64,000 nt of DNA from the NCBI GenBank assembly GCA_013180625.2, contig SNVD02009519.1:3314501-3378500 (forward strand), written 5' to 3'. This stretch comes from Boswellia sacra (lineage: Eukaryota; Streptophyta; Magnoliopsida; Sapindales; Burseraceae). Positions 35,288 through 46,570 of this stretch are shown piece by piece. Under the pieces are notes generated by a model. That model searched no databases, was not told the origin of the DNA, and worked only from the letters and a program-made list of their open reading frames with translations. Positions within the stretch are counted from its first letter, which is position 1, and each line of letters opens with the position of its first letter. Made by a program: the position numbers and the translations under genes.

Positions 35288-35741
35288 TCAGGAATATCTT
35301 GTTTAACATGTTTAGTGACATTGTCATACTCATCTTTTAATGCTTTATCACTATGCTTAACATGTTTACGACTACCCTCCTCACAACTTTCGGCTTTTTC
35401 AAGATCAACTTCTAATTTAGAGATATTATTTTCACCTATAAGAGTTTCCTCTTTTTTTGGAGTTGTACCCAAAATCCTTTTATCCTTTTGATCCTTATGC
35501 TTAGGGGATGGCTCCAAGTTAGGGCCTTGAATGGTGAGAAAAGAAGCTTGTAAGGATTTCACAATTGCTACTAGTTCTGAAATTTGTTTTCCAATTTATT
35601 TTTCAAAGCATCTATCCTAATGTTTGTCCTATTTTCTGAGGTTTGTATCATTAGCTGGAGTGTTTCTAGTATTTCAGGTTGTTGGACTTAGGTTTCGGAT
35701 ATGTCAGGATATTCAGTTTGGTTTCTCTTGCTTCTGGTCAT
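35288..35741 (-). pseudogene. 5' part of the disrupted retroelement gag
   Basis: Starts at ATG 35741 (MTRSKRNQTEYPD), meets an in-frame stop after 17 codons and later needs a frame change. It continues as an open frame from about 35562 with a lysine/glutamate-rich coiled-coil-like stretch, up to the TCAGG junction. After the solo LTR the reading continues in phase into the gag domain at 33871. Confidence 0.7.
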
Positions 35742-35854
35742 CATAATGGGATAAGATTCGGCTAAATTGATGCAAAATTACTCAAATACCCACAAAATCA
35801 ACAAGTAGAACAAAAGTCAAAGGGGCGGAAAGGTCAAACCGAATTATGTGTTGT

Positions 35855-35960
35855 TGATGAACAGTCACTCCGGTGAACAGTAGATCAACGAACAGTATTT
35901 CTGGTGAACAGTGCTCGCCGTGAACAGTAACACTGGTGAACAGTGCGTCGATGAACAATA
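35855..35960. repeat. Short tandem GTGAACAGT repeats in the element's leader
   Basis: About seven copies of (G)TGAACAGT or close variants at 15-17 bp intervals, between the primer-binding site and gag. Confidence 0.8.
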
Positions 35961-36093
35961 GCTATAATTTTTTTTTTGAGGGGTGATGGAAGATGAAATC
36001 GGGGTAAAGTAAGTTAATGGTGGTGGGAGGTTTAGGGTTTATAAGTTAAACAAAAATTTAAAGGATAAATAATATAAGAGGAGATCAAAACTA

Positions 36094-36106
36094 CGTTCTG
36101 ATACCA
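36094..36106 (-). other. Primer-binding site, initiator tRNA-Met type
   Basis: The minus strand reads TGGTATCAGAACG two bases inside the 5' LTR, matching the common plant LTR-element site complementary to the 3' end of initiator tRNA-Met. It fixes the element's orientation. Confidence 0.8.
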
Positions 36107-36108
36107 AT

Positions 36109-36644
36109 TGATGAGGAACGGGGTTCCTCAAGTTAACAGAAAGGGAGGGAGATGTAGACAGAGGAAATGAGAGAAATAATAGAAGAAATTTGGAGAAGAA
36201 GATCCTCGAACCTACCACGACCACCATCCGCGGCCTATTTTCGTTCTCTTCCCTCCCCCGGAAGGTGGATCAAAGAAAGGTAGCAAAGTAGAGTGAAAAT
36301 TGAGGGAGAAAAAATCTTTTTACTAAAAGATCAAAAAACAATAACAACCAAATCTGAAAATAACATAACTGAAGGTTCCTATTTATAGGACCTTAAAGTA
36401 TAGTTCTACTAGGAAATAAAATCCTATTAGGAAATAGAATCATAATCCTAGTTTAACTAGAAAATACCAAAATTAAATCCTAAATAAAATAGTAAATTAT
36501 TAACTTAGGAAAATGACTCAAATTAGGATTATTCCCGATTTAGGAAGTCAAAATCCCTAATAATAGTCAAAATTCCTAATTCATTAAAATCCCTAAAATT
36601 AAAATTATAAATTCCTAATTTATAATCTGATACGTCCTACATCA
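36109..36644 (-). repeat. 5' LTR of the gag-only element (536 bp)
   Basis: Starts TGATGTAGG (minus strand) and ends before the primer-binding site. It carries an 87-bp block at 36202-36288 that the 3' LTR lacks, bordered by AAG on both sides. Confidence 0.85.
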
Positions 36645-38271
36645 GTATATATGTACAGTTATGTGGGGGTACTTGTCTCATCTCTGTTTTTCCTTGTTTT
36701 TGTTTTTTTTCAGTGATAAATGGTGATTCAACAGCTAGCAAAGCTTTTTGTTCCATGAATAAAACTGTCAAGGTAAAAGATATGTGATTGTAAAGTTGAA
36801 ATTGGTGTTCACTCGAAGATTTAAATCCAAACATCGAATTAGCAGGCTGCATGTGCAGATATTTCCGATTATTTTCTACAGTACATCTTATCCTTTTAGC
36901 TCTGACAATGTACGTGCTCAGAATATAACTCTTAAGCGTCCACAACATGAACTCTGAGGAAGAAAGAAAGAATAATTGAGAATATCGAATATTAATTGAC
37001 CAATATACCAATATTCTCTTACTGATGGTTGACGGTAACTTTTATATATAAAATTGTTATTATAATTAAAATAAGTAAACGCTCTTCTAGCACAAAGGAA
37101 CTTATGTTGGCTTTTGAAGCAATTAGCAGAATAAAAGTTAGGTCTTGTAATAATTGATTACTTCTATATACTTATTTGGTATTGTTACTATTGTAAAATC
37201 TAGTCAAATAATGTAGGAGAATATGGACAGATATTGTTGCAAAAGTCGGAAATTTACCAGTGTCTTTCGCATAATGCTCTGTGTGTGTGTGTGTATCTCG
37301 AAGAATGGTCAATCGGTATAAAGCAATAACATTAAATTGTCTATAGATTCTTGTTGTTTTCGTGTTGTAGTCAATAAACTTTGATGAATTACCTGGAGAT
37401 AAATATACCAGAAGATAGAGATTCTATAACCTTTAACAATCCTTTATACAGAATAACTAATAATGTTTAGCAATTTGAACAACATAAATTGGTCCACGTG
37501 TCGGAGCTCCCAATCTATGACGTTAAACAAAGTAGTATGCACAGGAGACTCCCAGCCAATAGTCATTAAGAAAGTAATTAACTTCAAATCTTAGATCACA
37601 AAGTCATAATTAAATTTAACTTTTCAGTCATGCCCACATGATATGCTAGATATATAAAGTCTTAGATTTACAAGAACTTTTCAATGATGCCCACATGATT
37701 TCAATAACACAAATAAATTAAAGGAACTTGATCGAGGTAATTGACATGAAAAACATTGAATCTGGGGTTTTACTTATAGTATGTGCTTTACGTAAGGATA
37801 CCATTTATAGGCCAGCGACCACTAAGATAACAAAACTGCGATTCCTGTTCGCCGCTCTTGAATTGAGTACAGGTTCCCAAGCTTATTGATAATATTTTTT
37901 TTTTCTTATGTAGGAAAGCATGTGTATGGGAGGAGCACCTTAAAAGCTGAATTCCATTTGCCAAAAGATATTATATATTAGTGGGAGAAAAAGTGGTATT
38001 CTTCATTCCCATATAGCCAATAATTTAATGACGAGTTCGATTACACAGAGACATGAAGCATTGTAGAAGGATTTCTCAGTAAAGACTTATCAATCCCATG
38101 CCTCCAGTGTCTTCTTTCAACGTTTTAATTTTGGAAAAAGACTAACCAATTTCAAAACCTATCGCACATGTCCTTTCCGTAAATAGAAGACCTTTTCTTT
38201 TTATGGTATGGTGAAGCATTTGCGAATCTCTGAGCTTCTAAGCGAAGCTTAAGCTCTTCTTTCAAATCCTC
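36645..38271. other. Intergenic and upstream region of the BFT-like gene
   Basis: AT-rich, with a (GT)n run near 37280. No gene supported. Confidence 0.45.
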
Positions 38272-38279
38272 TATAAAAG
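38272..38279 (+). promoter_or_regulatory. TATA box of the BFT-like gene
   Basis: CTATAAAAG about 115 bp upstream of the start codon, followed by a leader with ACACACTTACAC. Confidence 0.7.
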
Positions 38280-38394
38280 CTCTTACATTGTTACACACAC
38301 TTACACATCTCATTAGTTTCTACAAGAGAAATACATCTTATTGATCTCCATCTCTAGCGGTACTCTCTATTTAGGTCATTTCCATTTTTTCTTG

Positions 38395-39200
38395 ATGTCA
38401 AGAATCACAGAAACACTTACCGTAGGGAGAGTGATAGGAGATGTGGTGGACATTTTCTCCCCAACTGTGAAGATGACCGTAACTTATAACTCTAATAAGC
38501 AAGTGGCCAATGGCCATGAGCTCATGCCTGCTGTTGTTGCTAATAAGCCTCGGGTTGAGATTGGTGGCGAGGACATGAGAGCTGCCTACACATTGGTAAA
38601 TGCCACTCTATAATTCGTTAATTAGTTTATTACTTGCCTAATTAATATATATAGAATGCTAATTATATATACTATTAAGTCTATATCCTCTATTTTTGAA
38701 GATCATGACTGACCCTGATGCTCCAAGCCCTAGCGATCCATACTTGAGGGAACATCTTCACTGGTTTGTGCAATTTATTTTATGATTGCGCATTTCATCG
38801 TAATAAGTCTACAATTCTATATATAAATATACATAAACCAATATATATAACTTTCCCTTGCAGGATGGTTACAGACATTCCTGGTACTACTGATGTGTCC
38901 TTTGGTGAGTCCAATTAACCAAGCAAGTTAAGCTTGACAGAAAATGAGTAATAATTAATTAACGAAAAGGAAAACTTTGCAGGAAAAGAAGTGGTTAGCT
39001 ATGAGATTCCAAAGCCTGTGGTGGGCATCCATAGATACGTGTTCATATTGTATAAGCAGAGAGGAAGGCAAACCGTGAAGCCACCAGCTTCTAGAGACCA
39101 TTTCAACACAAGGAGGTTCGCGGAAGAGAACGGGCTGGGGCAGCCAGTAGCTGCAGCATACTTCAATGCCCAGAGAGAAACTGCGGCAAGAAGAAGATGA
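38395..39200 (+). CDS. BFT: PEBP-family floral repressor, TFL1 clade, BFT-like
   Basis: Four exons (38395-38595, 38702-38763, 38864-38904, 38983-39200) of 201, 62, 41 and 218 bases, the conserved plant FT/TFL1 layout, encoding 173 residues. Ligand-pocket motifs [18 protein letters not shown] and GIHRYVF are intact. The two positions that separate florigen from repressor are both of repressor type: His85 (FT has Tyr) and Asp140 (FT has Gln). It starts with MSR, has DAPSPS and KQRGRQTVK, and ends [13 protein letters not shown] with [10 protein letters not shown], best matching BROTHER OF FT AND TFL1. CEN/TFL1 is the alternative. These proteins bind FD-type bZIP factors with 14-3-3 proteins in the nucleus and delay flowering or hold meristems. 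Confidence 0.9.
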
Positions 39201-41337
39201 ATGCAACTGTCAGCCTACAACACATATATCGAGATGGAAGAATAATTGAAGTGAAGATTTTAGATATTTCTGTTAAATTAATACGCCAGCATTCGTTCAT
39301 TCATGTCTAGTGTGTGAATGAATGGCTGTGTCTCTGTGTGTGCTTGTGTTCAATATAAAAAATAATGAACAATGTTTTTTTTAAATATTACTGTAAAGGA
39401 AGAAGATTGAATGGACTCGGGTTTGTTTTGGCTTTGATTTTGGAATTGGTATTGGCTGTGGTGGGTCCCTAATTTACTACTGGATTTGTTTGGTTTGGTT
39501 TGGCTTGGTTTAACTGAAGAAAGAACATGACCTAGCTAGTATCCACAATAATAGGATTCTGTTCATGAGAGGACGTCCATAGCATGGTTCCATTGCATTG
39601 CAAAGCCACTACTCTTAGATAGTGGTCTTAATGGACACGTGGCAACCTATGAAACTATCTGCTTCTGTACTAAATTCTGTTTTATCTTTCGATCAGATTA
39701 GATGAGGTCCCTCGTATCCGGATCTGCCTTGGATCCACCAATAAAATTTACACAAAGATTGCGCTGAACCCAACTGTTGGCACTTAACTTCTTTTTCGAT
39801 TCATACATTTCATAAAGACAATTGAGCGGTGAGGGCGATGGCCAATTAGACTAAGAATCAATCATTGAAATATCATAAATTTGAGAATCCCCTATTTGTT
39901 CTAATTAAATTTTATTTATTGATTACGATTGTGTTGCTTGCCCTAGAGGCTCAAGTTAATTGATTTTCCGGGGCCTTAGTGCCTCCCTCTCATTAAAAAA
40001 AAAAAAAAATTACTGCTTTTTCTGAATTTCGTTAAGTCGTGGCAAATACTACGGCGCACTGGGAGTATGGGGCCTTCGATCCCAAATTTTTTTGCCCTTA
40101 TCCCAAACCTTTTGGGGAGCATGTCATGCTTCCGCTGCATTGTAGTTGGACCCGTAAGTAGTACATCAAATGTTCGGCTTATACAACTTTTTAAAATTAA
40201 TGTTAAATTTTGGAACTATTTTATTTCAAGAGCACACATTATTCTCCTGTTTTTTTTCATTAATTTCCCTAATATTTTATCAGATTTCTTGTTAAATCTT
40301 AACAAATATATACATTAAAAAAATGTTAAAAGTATAATGAAGGAATTTTTATTATTTTGAGTTTAGTTTTGCAGTGAGCCAGAGAGGCAATTTATGATGG
40401 ATAGTTACTTACCAAGATCATTCAACTCCCTGGGGCCCCGATTGTGATATGTTTCATGAACAAGTAGATGGCCAGATATTAAGCTCCTGAAAAGTGAAAC
40501 TAATTTGATCAAAGCGGACAAAAGTAAACTACAATTACTAAACTAAGGGAGGGTCTTGATTCTCGAGAATACTTCTGCTAGTAATTCCTGCAGAATTGGG
40601 AGAGGACAAGGTGGGGAAGGGGTAAAGTTGTGGGTAAATATGTAAAAGATCTCAGTTGTTGTAGTTTCTAGGGAGCTTTATGGGTGGTAACAAAATAATC
40701 ACATTCATCTTTTTCTATCTTTTCTTTCCTCTACCCCTAGCACTTTTAATTATGTTGTGTCGGAAAGTACTACTGACCTGAAAGAGATGGGAGAAGTTAT
40801 AACACAAGAAATTGTTAGATGGCGACTTAACCAGAAGCACATTTATAAACTCAACAAGAAAGTTTTAATTTCCCAATAAGCACTGCTCATGCTACCCTTT
40901 GACACCAGAGCCATCTACTCCTTATCACAGACATAAAATGCTCAGAGCTGAAGTATAAAGATCTTTGATTGGAGTTCGGAACCCGCAACATCTTGAGAAA
41001 GCAAGGAACTTGAGTAAAAATATGGCTTTTGGCTATCATCTAGAAAGAAGCCATTGTGGTTAATGAAATTGCAATCTTTCTTTTTTCTAATTTTTAAATT
41101 CCAACATACAAACTTTACAAACCCTTTTAAATATATATTTGAAAACAATTTAGGAGCTAATGAAAATGCTATGACAGGTGATTCCATACCCAGATCAATC
41201 ACCATGTGACCAATCCAACAAAAAGCAGATGCAAACATGGATTTGAAAACTCGGTGATTTGGGAATGGTGTGAAAAACAACCTCGATGCACGAATATTGA
41301 TCAAAATTCTATTTGGACCAACAATTTTACAAACCAG
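39201..41337. other. Intergenic between BFT-like and XBAT33
   Basis: 3' flank of the BFT-like gene, then AT-rich DNA; the last few hundred bases are probably the XBAT33 3' untranslated region. No gene supported. Confidence 0.5.
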
Positions 41338-44300
41338 TCATGCGTTTATTTCTGAATTGCACTGATGCTCCCTGCTGCAGCTTCTTCTGCCCCAAAACAT
41401 GCTTGAACAGCTTGTTCTCTCAAGTCTTGGCCCTTCCATTTTATCCTGGTCTATTGGTGTTGCTTGAGAACGTCGAGGAGATTCATCTCGTGTTCCTACT
41501 TCTCGGGGTTCAAAAGATGGGCACGGACCATCATTGCAGGTGCATAGAGGGATAGCAACAGAAGGAAACGGGCTACAAGTGACTGGGCAGAACAAATCCG
41601 ATGAAACTGAAGCCACACGATTCTTTCTAATGTCAGGCGCACAGGCTGGTGATTGCTGGTCAGAATCACGAGGATGAAGCATGCATGGAGTACAGAGGCC
41701 AAGAGAAAGGGGTTGTCTAATTTCTTTTACCGGGGAACCAGGCAATTTGACAAATGAGACAATTCCATGTCTACAAAGAGGGCATGGAATAGAGCCAGGC
41801 AGACCAACCATCTCAGAAGGGATGTTACTTGTTGAGCAAAGATAGAGTGCACATCTTACACAAAGCTCATGCTGACAACCTGAATGTATAAAGCAATTCT
41901 GAGCAGGGAACTTTAAGCATAATAATGAACATGAAAATGATCAACACAAATAACAAAAGACTGGTAACAACCTAGATGTTCACTGTGAGAAAATTTCCTC
42001 ACAATTATTAGTGAGAAATCTTTAAAAAGTAAATTCTTTTACTGGTGAACATTTAAATGGTTGTTTGAAACATGTATGAACATGCTAGGCTGCATATATA
42101 CATGCTTAAAGCCCTTATGAAACCAAGGGCAAAAATTAGTCGATTTCTATTTTGAAATTCTTTCCCTCTTGTTAACTAAATATTCCGTATCTCTTAGTAA
42201 AACTAGAGTCGAACTATGGAAAAATAGAATGGCCAAGAGCCACAGGAGAGCAGTCATTTTTTAGATTAAACCTTATTGGGAATAAGGAGAAGATACCGGC
42301 CTTGCCATTAAATTACAGTTACAGAGGTAGATAAAACTTTCAATTTGTTATGCAAATGAACAAGCCACTACAGATTTTTTTTTTCTCTCCTTTTCAATTG
42401 ATAATATTAGAACATTCATGCCAATGACAATAAGGTGCAAAGTGCTGGCACACGGATCATGTCCATCAAATAATGTTGCTAAGATGAGAAGTGTTAGCAC
42501 AAGGATCATGTCAATCAGATGATGTTGCTAAAATAAGGCTGTAAAGATGGTTAATGAAAAAAGTGGAAAGAATAACAAATACAGGCTTTTGCATAAAGCT
42601 AAGGTAGAATTGACTAAGAAGACAATTGACTAAAACTTCAGGCCATATACAATGAAAGCCCATGAGTTCCGGAATAGGGGAATTTCTGAGGACACATTTA
42701 AAAAAAAAAAAAAAAAACCACAAGGATGGTACCTACTACAAAATAGAACAAGGTGAGCTTTGATCTAAATAAAGATTTGACTTGAATACACAGCAGCCCT
42801 CTTTTTTTTTTTTTTCCTTTTTTTCTTTATCGTTTCATTTTATTTCATCATACTGTTTTTTATATTAATATACTGACTTGTATTATATTTAATGACAACA
42901 TGATGAATTAGAGTTTCCCTACAAGGTCTTACATGATTATTTTGGCATTTCAATTTACATATAACCTTGTTTTTCACAAATTACCATCGGAGGAGAACAG
43001 AGGTTAACCACTACACATAAATGAAACAAAAGGAAGGCAGGGTGACAGTTGCCAACTTGCCATAACCTTACAAAAAGGTAGCTAATATTAAGAACTGTGA
43101 GAATTAAACAGTCTGAAAGCAAAGGTCCTCAATTAGAGCTGCTTTATGCCATGAGTTAATAATCATAAACAGTAAAGAGAGAACAGACCTTCAGCAGCAA
43201 CAGTGCAAGCTCGCTCCAGGCAGACAGCACATGTATCTGCATCATCCGAGGAGGCTGTTAATGATTGCAACCCACATTCTCTGCAAAAAGCATATCATAT
43301 TCGGCTTCAATTTCACTAGCAGAAATATGTTATATTACCCCCCAACCATGAACAAAATCATCAGTGTATACCAGCTGGCATTTCTAATCAATGAGCATTA
43401 TGACCTCACAAACTCATTAAAAGAGATTACCATCACCCACATGTCATCAAAAAGTTCCTGTGTAAGAGGAGAATTGAATGGCTTCTGCCATCCTTGACTA
43501 TATGTTTATTCACTAAATAGGTCCTTATATTTCTCATCCTTCACATTATATGCCCTTCTGTTTTCCAACAGCTAGTGACTTTATCTATCAATAAAAAATC
43601 CTTTACTTTTAATCCTAACTGGTATTAAATTATTATATACACCTAATATTTGTGAAGAAGAGACAATGTACAAGCACTAATTTGATGGATAATAACTAGT
43701 AACTCATAGATGGTGAACTTTCTCTTCTTATCCTTATCTGTTAATATATTTAGTTTTAGCATTACCTTGCTACATTAAGTACGCTCAAAAGAGGCAAGGA
43801 CAAGTAATTAGAAGGAGGAAATCTCGGTATAACAGAGTCAGAATTGGGTGTCAGCAAAGACTCAAGCCAATGACGACCCCACATTCTAGCAACATCAAGA
43901 GGAAGCCACCTGAAGAAATATAAAAAATGTTTTCAGCCATGCGATACACAGCAGCAAAATATAAACATTACCAACAAGCCAAAGAGTGAACACTAAAAGA
44001 GAATCCATAGGTAATTTACCCATTGCAGTTCAAAGACATACGACTGGCACCTCTTGCAAGGAGGATCTGCAGAATTTAGGTTGACATTTATCTCATATTC
44101 AAAGAACTCAAAGTTAAGTATGCAAATTTTAAAGGCTGTTAGAATTCTTGCCTGACAGCATTTTAAGTTTCCTCCACAAGCAGCATAGTGCAAGGGAGTG
44201 CTTCCAGCTCCTGCAAATAAGTATGGATACATTATTTCAAGCTTGAATTACATAGAGAACATCCACCAATAAAAAAAAAGGACAAAAATCATCAATTACA

Positions 44301-45845
44301 ATAGCAAACCTATCAAATCCATTGATGTTCCATAATGAAATGTCACGGCAGATACATTTGCATGAAGGTCAAGTAAGAGCTGTACACAGTCAAAATATCC
44401 ATTTAATGCAGCCATATGAAGAGCAGTGATCCCACCATCAGCTGCCTTATTTACAAACTTGCACAGGGCACTGCATAAGAGAGTTAGTTCAATGAACAGC
44501 ATTAACAAAACAATGATTAATATCACAAGTACATATAAAATTTCATAGGTTACCATCAAAATCAACACCAACAAAAGAACCTTATTATTAATTATTTTTA
44601 AACGGTTGAACTTTTGCACTTAATACCAATCCATTTTCATCCCAATCTCTCCAATATAACAAGTGTCACTTAAGAAAACGCATAACAAGCAAGGAACAAA
44701 CATAATTATCCACCTTTGATCATACTTGTTCTTTAAACTGGAGCCATCCCCTCTATCAACTTCAATCTGAGTATTTGTAGCTTCAAAGGGAGCACTAGGA
44801 ACAAAATCAGCCACAACCAGTCTAATACATCTAACATGCCCATTTACGGCTGCAAAATGTAGAGCTGTTCTCCCACTGAGATAATCTGCTCTTATAACCT
44901 ATAAGAAAATAGCTACCGTAGTTTAATACCAAAGGCAAAAATCATGACCTGGGATCATCAAACTCGTCCTGAAAAACATATTTCCTCCTTTTCCATAGTT
45001 TACAAAAAGAAGGATTAAATAAAATTGAACTCACATTGCATCTGAAGAGCAGAAGAGTTTGTACAACTTCCCAATGCCCATATCGACAAGCTTGCATCAA
45101 TGCGGTCTGAAAAACAAAAATTAGAACGAATAAATGAATGGTTAGTCCAAAGCAGATCCAACAGCTTATTGCTCATCACGAAAACCGGATTTAGCTATGC
45201 TTATTAATAAGGCAGATCAAATTTGTTCATAAAAATTATATCAGCTATGCTTTTAGGGTCAGCTGCAACTGCTGAATCAAAATGTGATAAAAAATCTTTC
45301 CCAGGCTCTAATTCCATAAAACAAAAAAGCAAATAACAAATCCAGATACGAACATCTACATGCAACAAAATTAAGCATTACAACTAAATCAGACCCATCT
45401 TCGAAATGATCAAAGCAAACCATAATTCTTCAAAATAATCAACGAAGACTAAACAAACAGCTAATTAAAAAAAAAAAAAAAAAACCCAGATGGGAAAAAA
45501 AAGCATCAAATCTCGTACCTGGCCACAATAATTCCTGGAATTAACATCAGCTCCATTTTCAAGCAACAAGGCAACAATCTGAAAAATAATAATAAAACAA
45601 GTTAAAGAGAAGTTGGCAAGAAGAAGAATTATCCATTATGAAGCATTAGAAAGAAGGGTTGAGGTAACCTCATTGTGGCCCTTGGCAGCAGCGAAATGGA
45701 GAGGGGAATTTAAGCCACCAAAAGTGGAGTATTTAGCGAGACAAGGGTTGCAATCCAAAAGCATCTTAGCTTCCACCAAATCCCCATCTCTGGCAGCGGA
45801 TACTAATCTTTCTCCAGAAGCTGAACACCCAAACGAATTCCCCAT
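41338..45845 (-). CDS. XBAT33: Ankyrin-repeat RING E3 ubiquitin ligase XBAT33
   Basis: Ten exons, high to low: 45845-45669, 45578-45519, 45106-45035, 44898-44714, 44470-44310, 44210-44152, 44066-44020, 43909-43766, 43280-43189, 41879-41338. Phases agree and give 512 residues (Arabidopsis XBAT33: 504). The N-terminus [20 protein letters not shown] has Gly2, a likely myristoylation site. Ankyrin repeats run from about 45 to 290 ([54 protein letters not shown]). The RING starts at Cys319 (CAVCLERAC), with Cys334, His336, Cys339, Cys342 and a final CPLCRH. The C-terminal [12 protein letters not shown] and [20 protein letters not shown] are XBAT33-specific. XBAT32-type proteins act as E3 ligases in ethylene and root regulation; the XBAT33 role is less defined. 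Intron 6 has a GC donor. Confidence 0.94.
42439..42532. repeat. Tandem duplication within XBAT33 intron 9
   Basis: Two 45-bp units (42439-42483 and 42488-42532) sharing GATCATGTC and GATGTTGCTAA-type text, offset by 49 bp with about 80-85% identity. Confidence 0.8.
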
Positions 45846-46411
45846 TTCCCCAAAACTCTCTCTGTCTGTGAATGTGTATGCGAGTGTTTGTGTTGTTTTG
45901 AATGGGAATGAATATTAGGTCAACTGTCGTAGAGTAAATTCACAACAATTACGAAAAGCATACATACATTATACAAGTAGTAGTAGTAGCAGTAATAGAG
46001 TAGTTGTGATGTAAAATACAAACAACAAATTTCAGAATTACAGCGCCAACAAGCTCTTAAAGAAATTGGGTAGAAATGAAATGAAATGGAGAGTTGAGAG
46101 AGAGAGAGAGAGAGAGAGAGAGGGTGACGTGGCACTTTCCCTTTTGTTTTTGTTTTTGTTTTGTACTGTATTGTGAATTGTAATATAGAAAATTTGGGTT
46201 GCTAGCTCGTGTTTGTTTTCTTATGTAGGATGAGCTTTACTTTTAGAGACAAATGGAGCAGACACCGCACTCGTGTTGCCCTTACCCAACGCCATTCACT
46301 CCTCTGTTCTGCTTTGCTATTCCACGCTGCTATCTAACCCAAATTTAATTTCTCTCTCCCTCGCTCTGTCTCTTTTGCATCTTGCGGTTCTCTTCTATAC
46401 AGTTTCTTCGG
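45846..46411. other. XBAT33 leader/promoter with GA-repeat
   Basis: Contains a (GA)n tract at 46096-46123 about 250 bp upstream of the XBAT33 start codon, on the CT side when read with the gene. CT-rich tracts are common in plant leaders and core promoters. Confidence 0.55.
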
Positions 46412-46570
46412 CTCTGTTTTTTCTTATTTTTAAATCTTATTTTCTTATTATATATTTTTTAATGTAATTTATATTTAATCTCAACCAAATATTCTTTTTA
46501 AAATTTAAAATAATTCAAAATCAACCACTTAAAAATAAAAATACTGAATTCATAAAAGAATACACCCTTT
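46412..46570 (-). mobile_element. AT-rich MITE-like repeat, copy A
   Basis: Shares TTCTTTTTAAAATTTAAAAT, CTGAATTCATAAAAGAA and flanks with 47737-47908. The left inverted end is decayed (CTCTGTTTTTTCTTATTTTT). No coding capacity. Confidence 0.55.

Larger units (their letters stand above)
31855..36644 (-). mobile_element. Ty3/Gypsy-type LTR element with gag-protease only, disrupted
   Basis: Read on the minus strand, the order is: 5' LTR 36644-36109; primer-binding site 36106-36094; leader with short repeats; gag split by a foreign solo LTR; protease; polypurine tract; 3' LTR 32303-31855. The LTRs start TGATGTAGG and end near CCTCATCA. There is no reverse transcriptase, RNase H or integrase: the protease part runs to within about 55 bp of the 3' LTR. 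This makes it a non-autonomous gag-only element or a deletion derivative. The + strand flank shows GTATA(T) on both sides, offset a few bases from the usual CA end, a probable target duplication. It is defective as it stands. Confidence 0.85.

Noticed and set aside
35149..35562. A 137-residue frame read as an independent gene
   Set aside because: It spans the solo-LTR junction; its N-terminal part is retroelement gag and its tail is LTR sequence.
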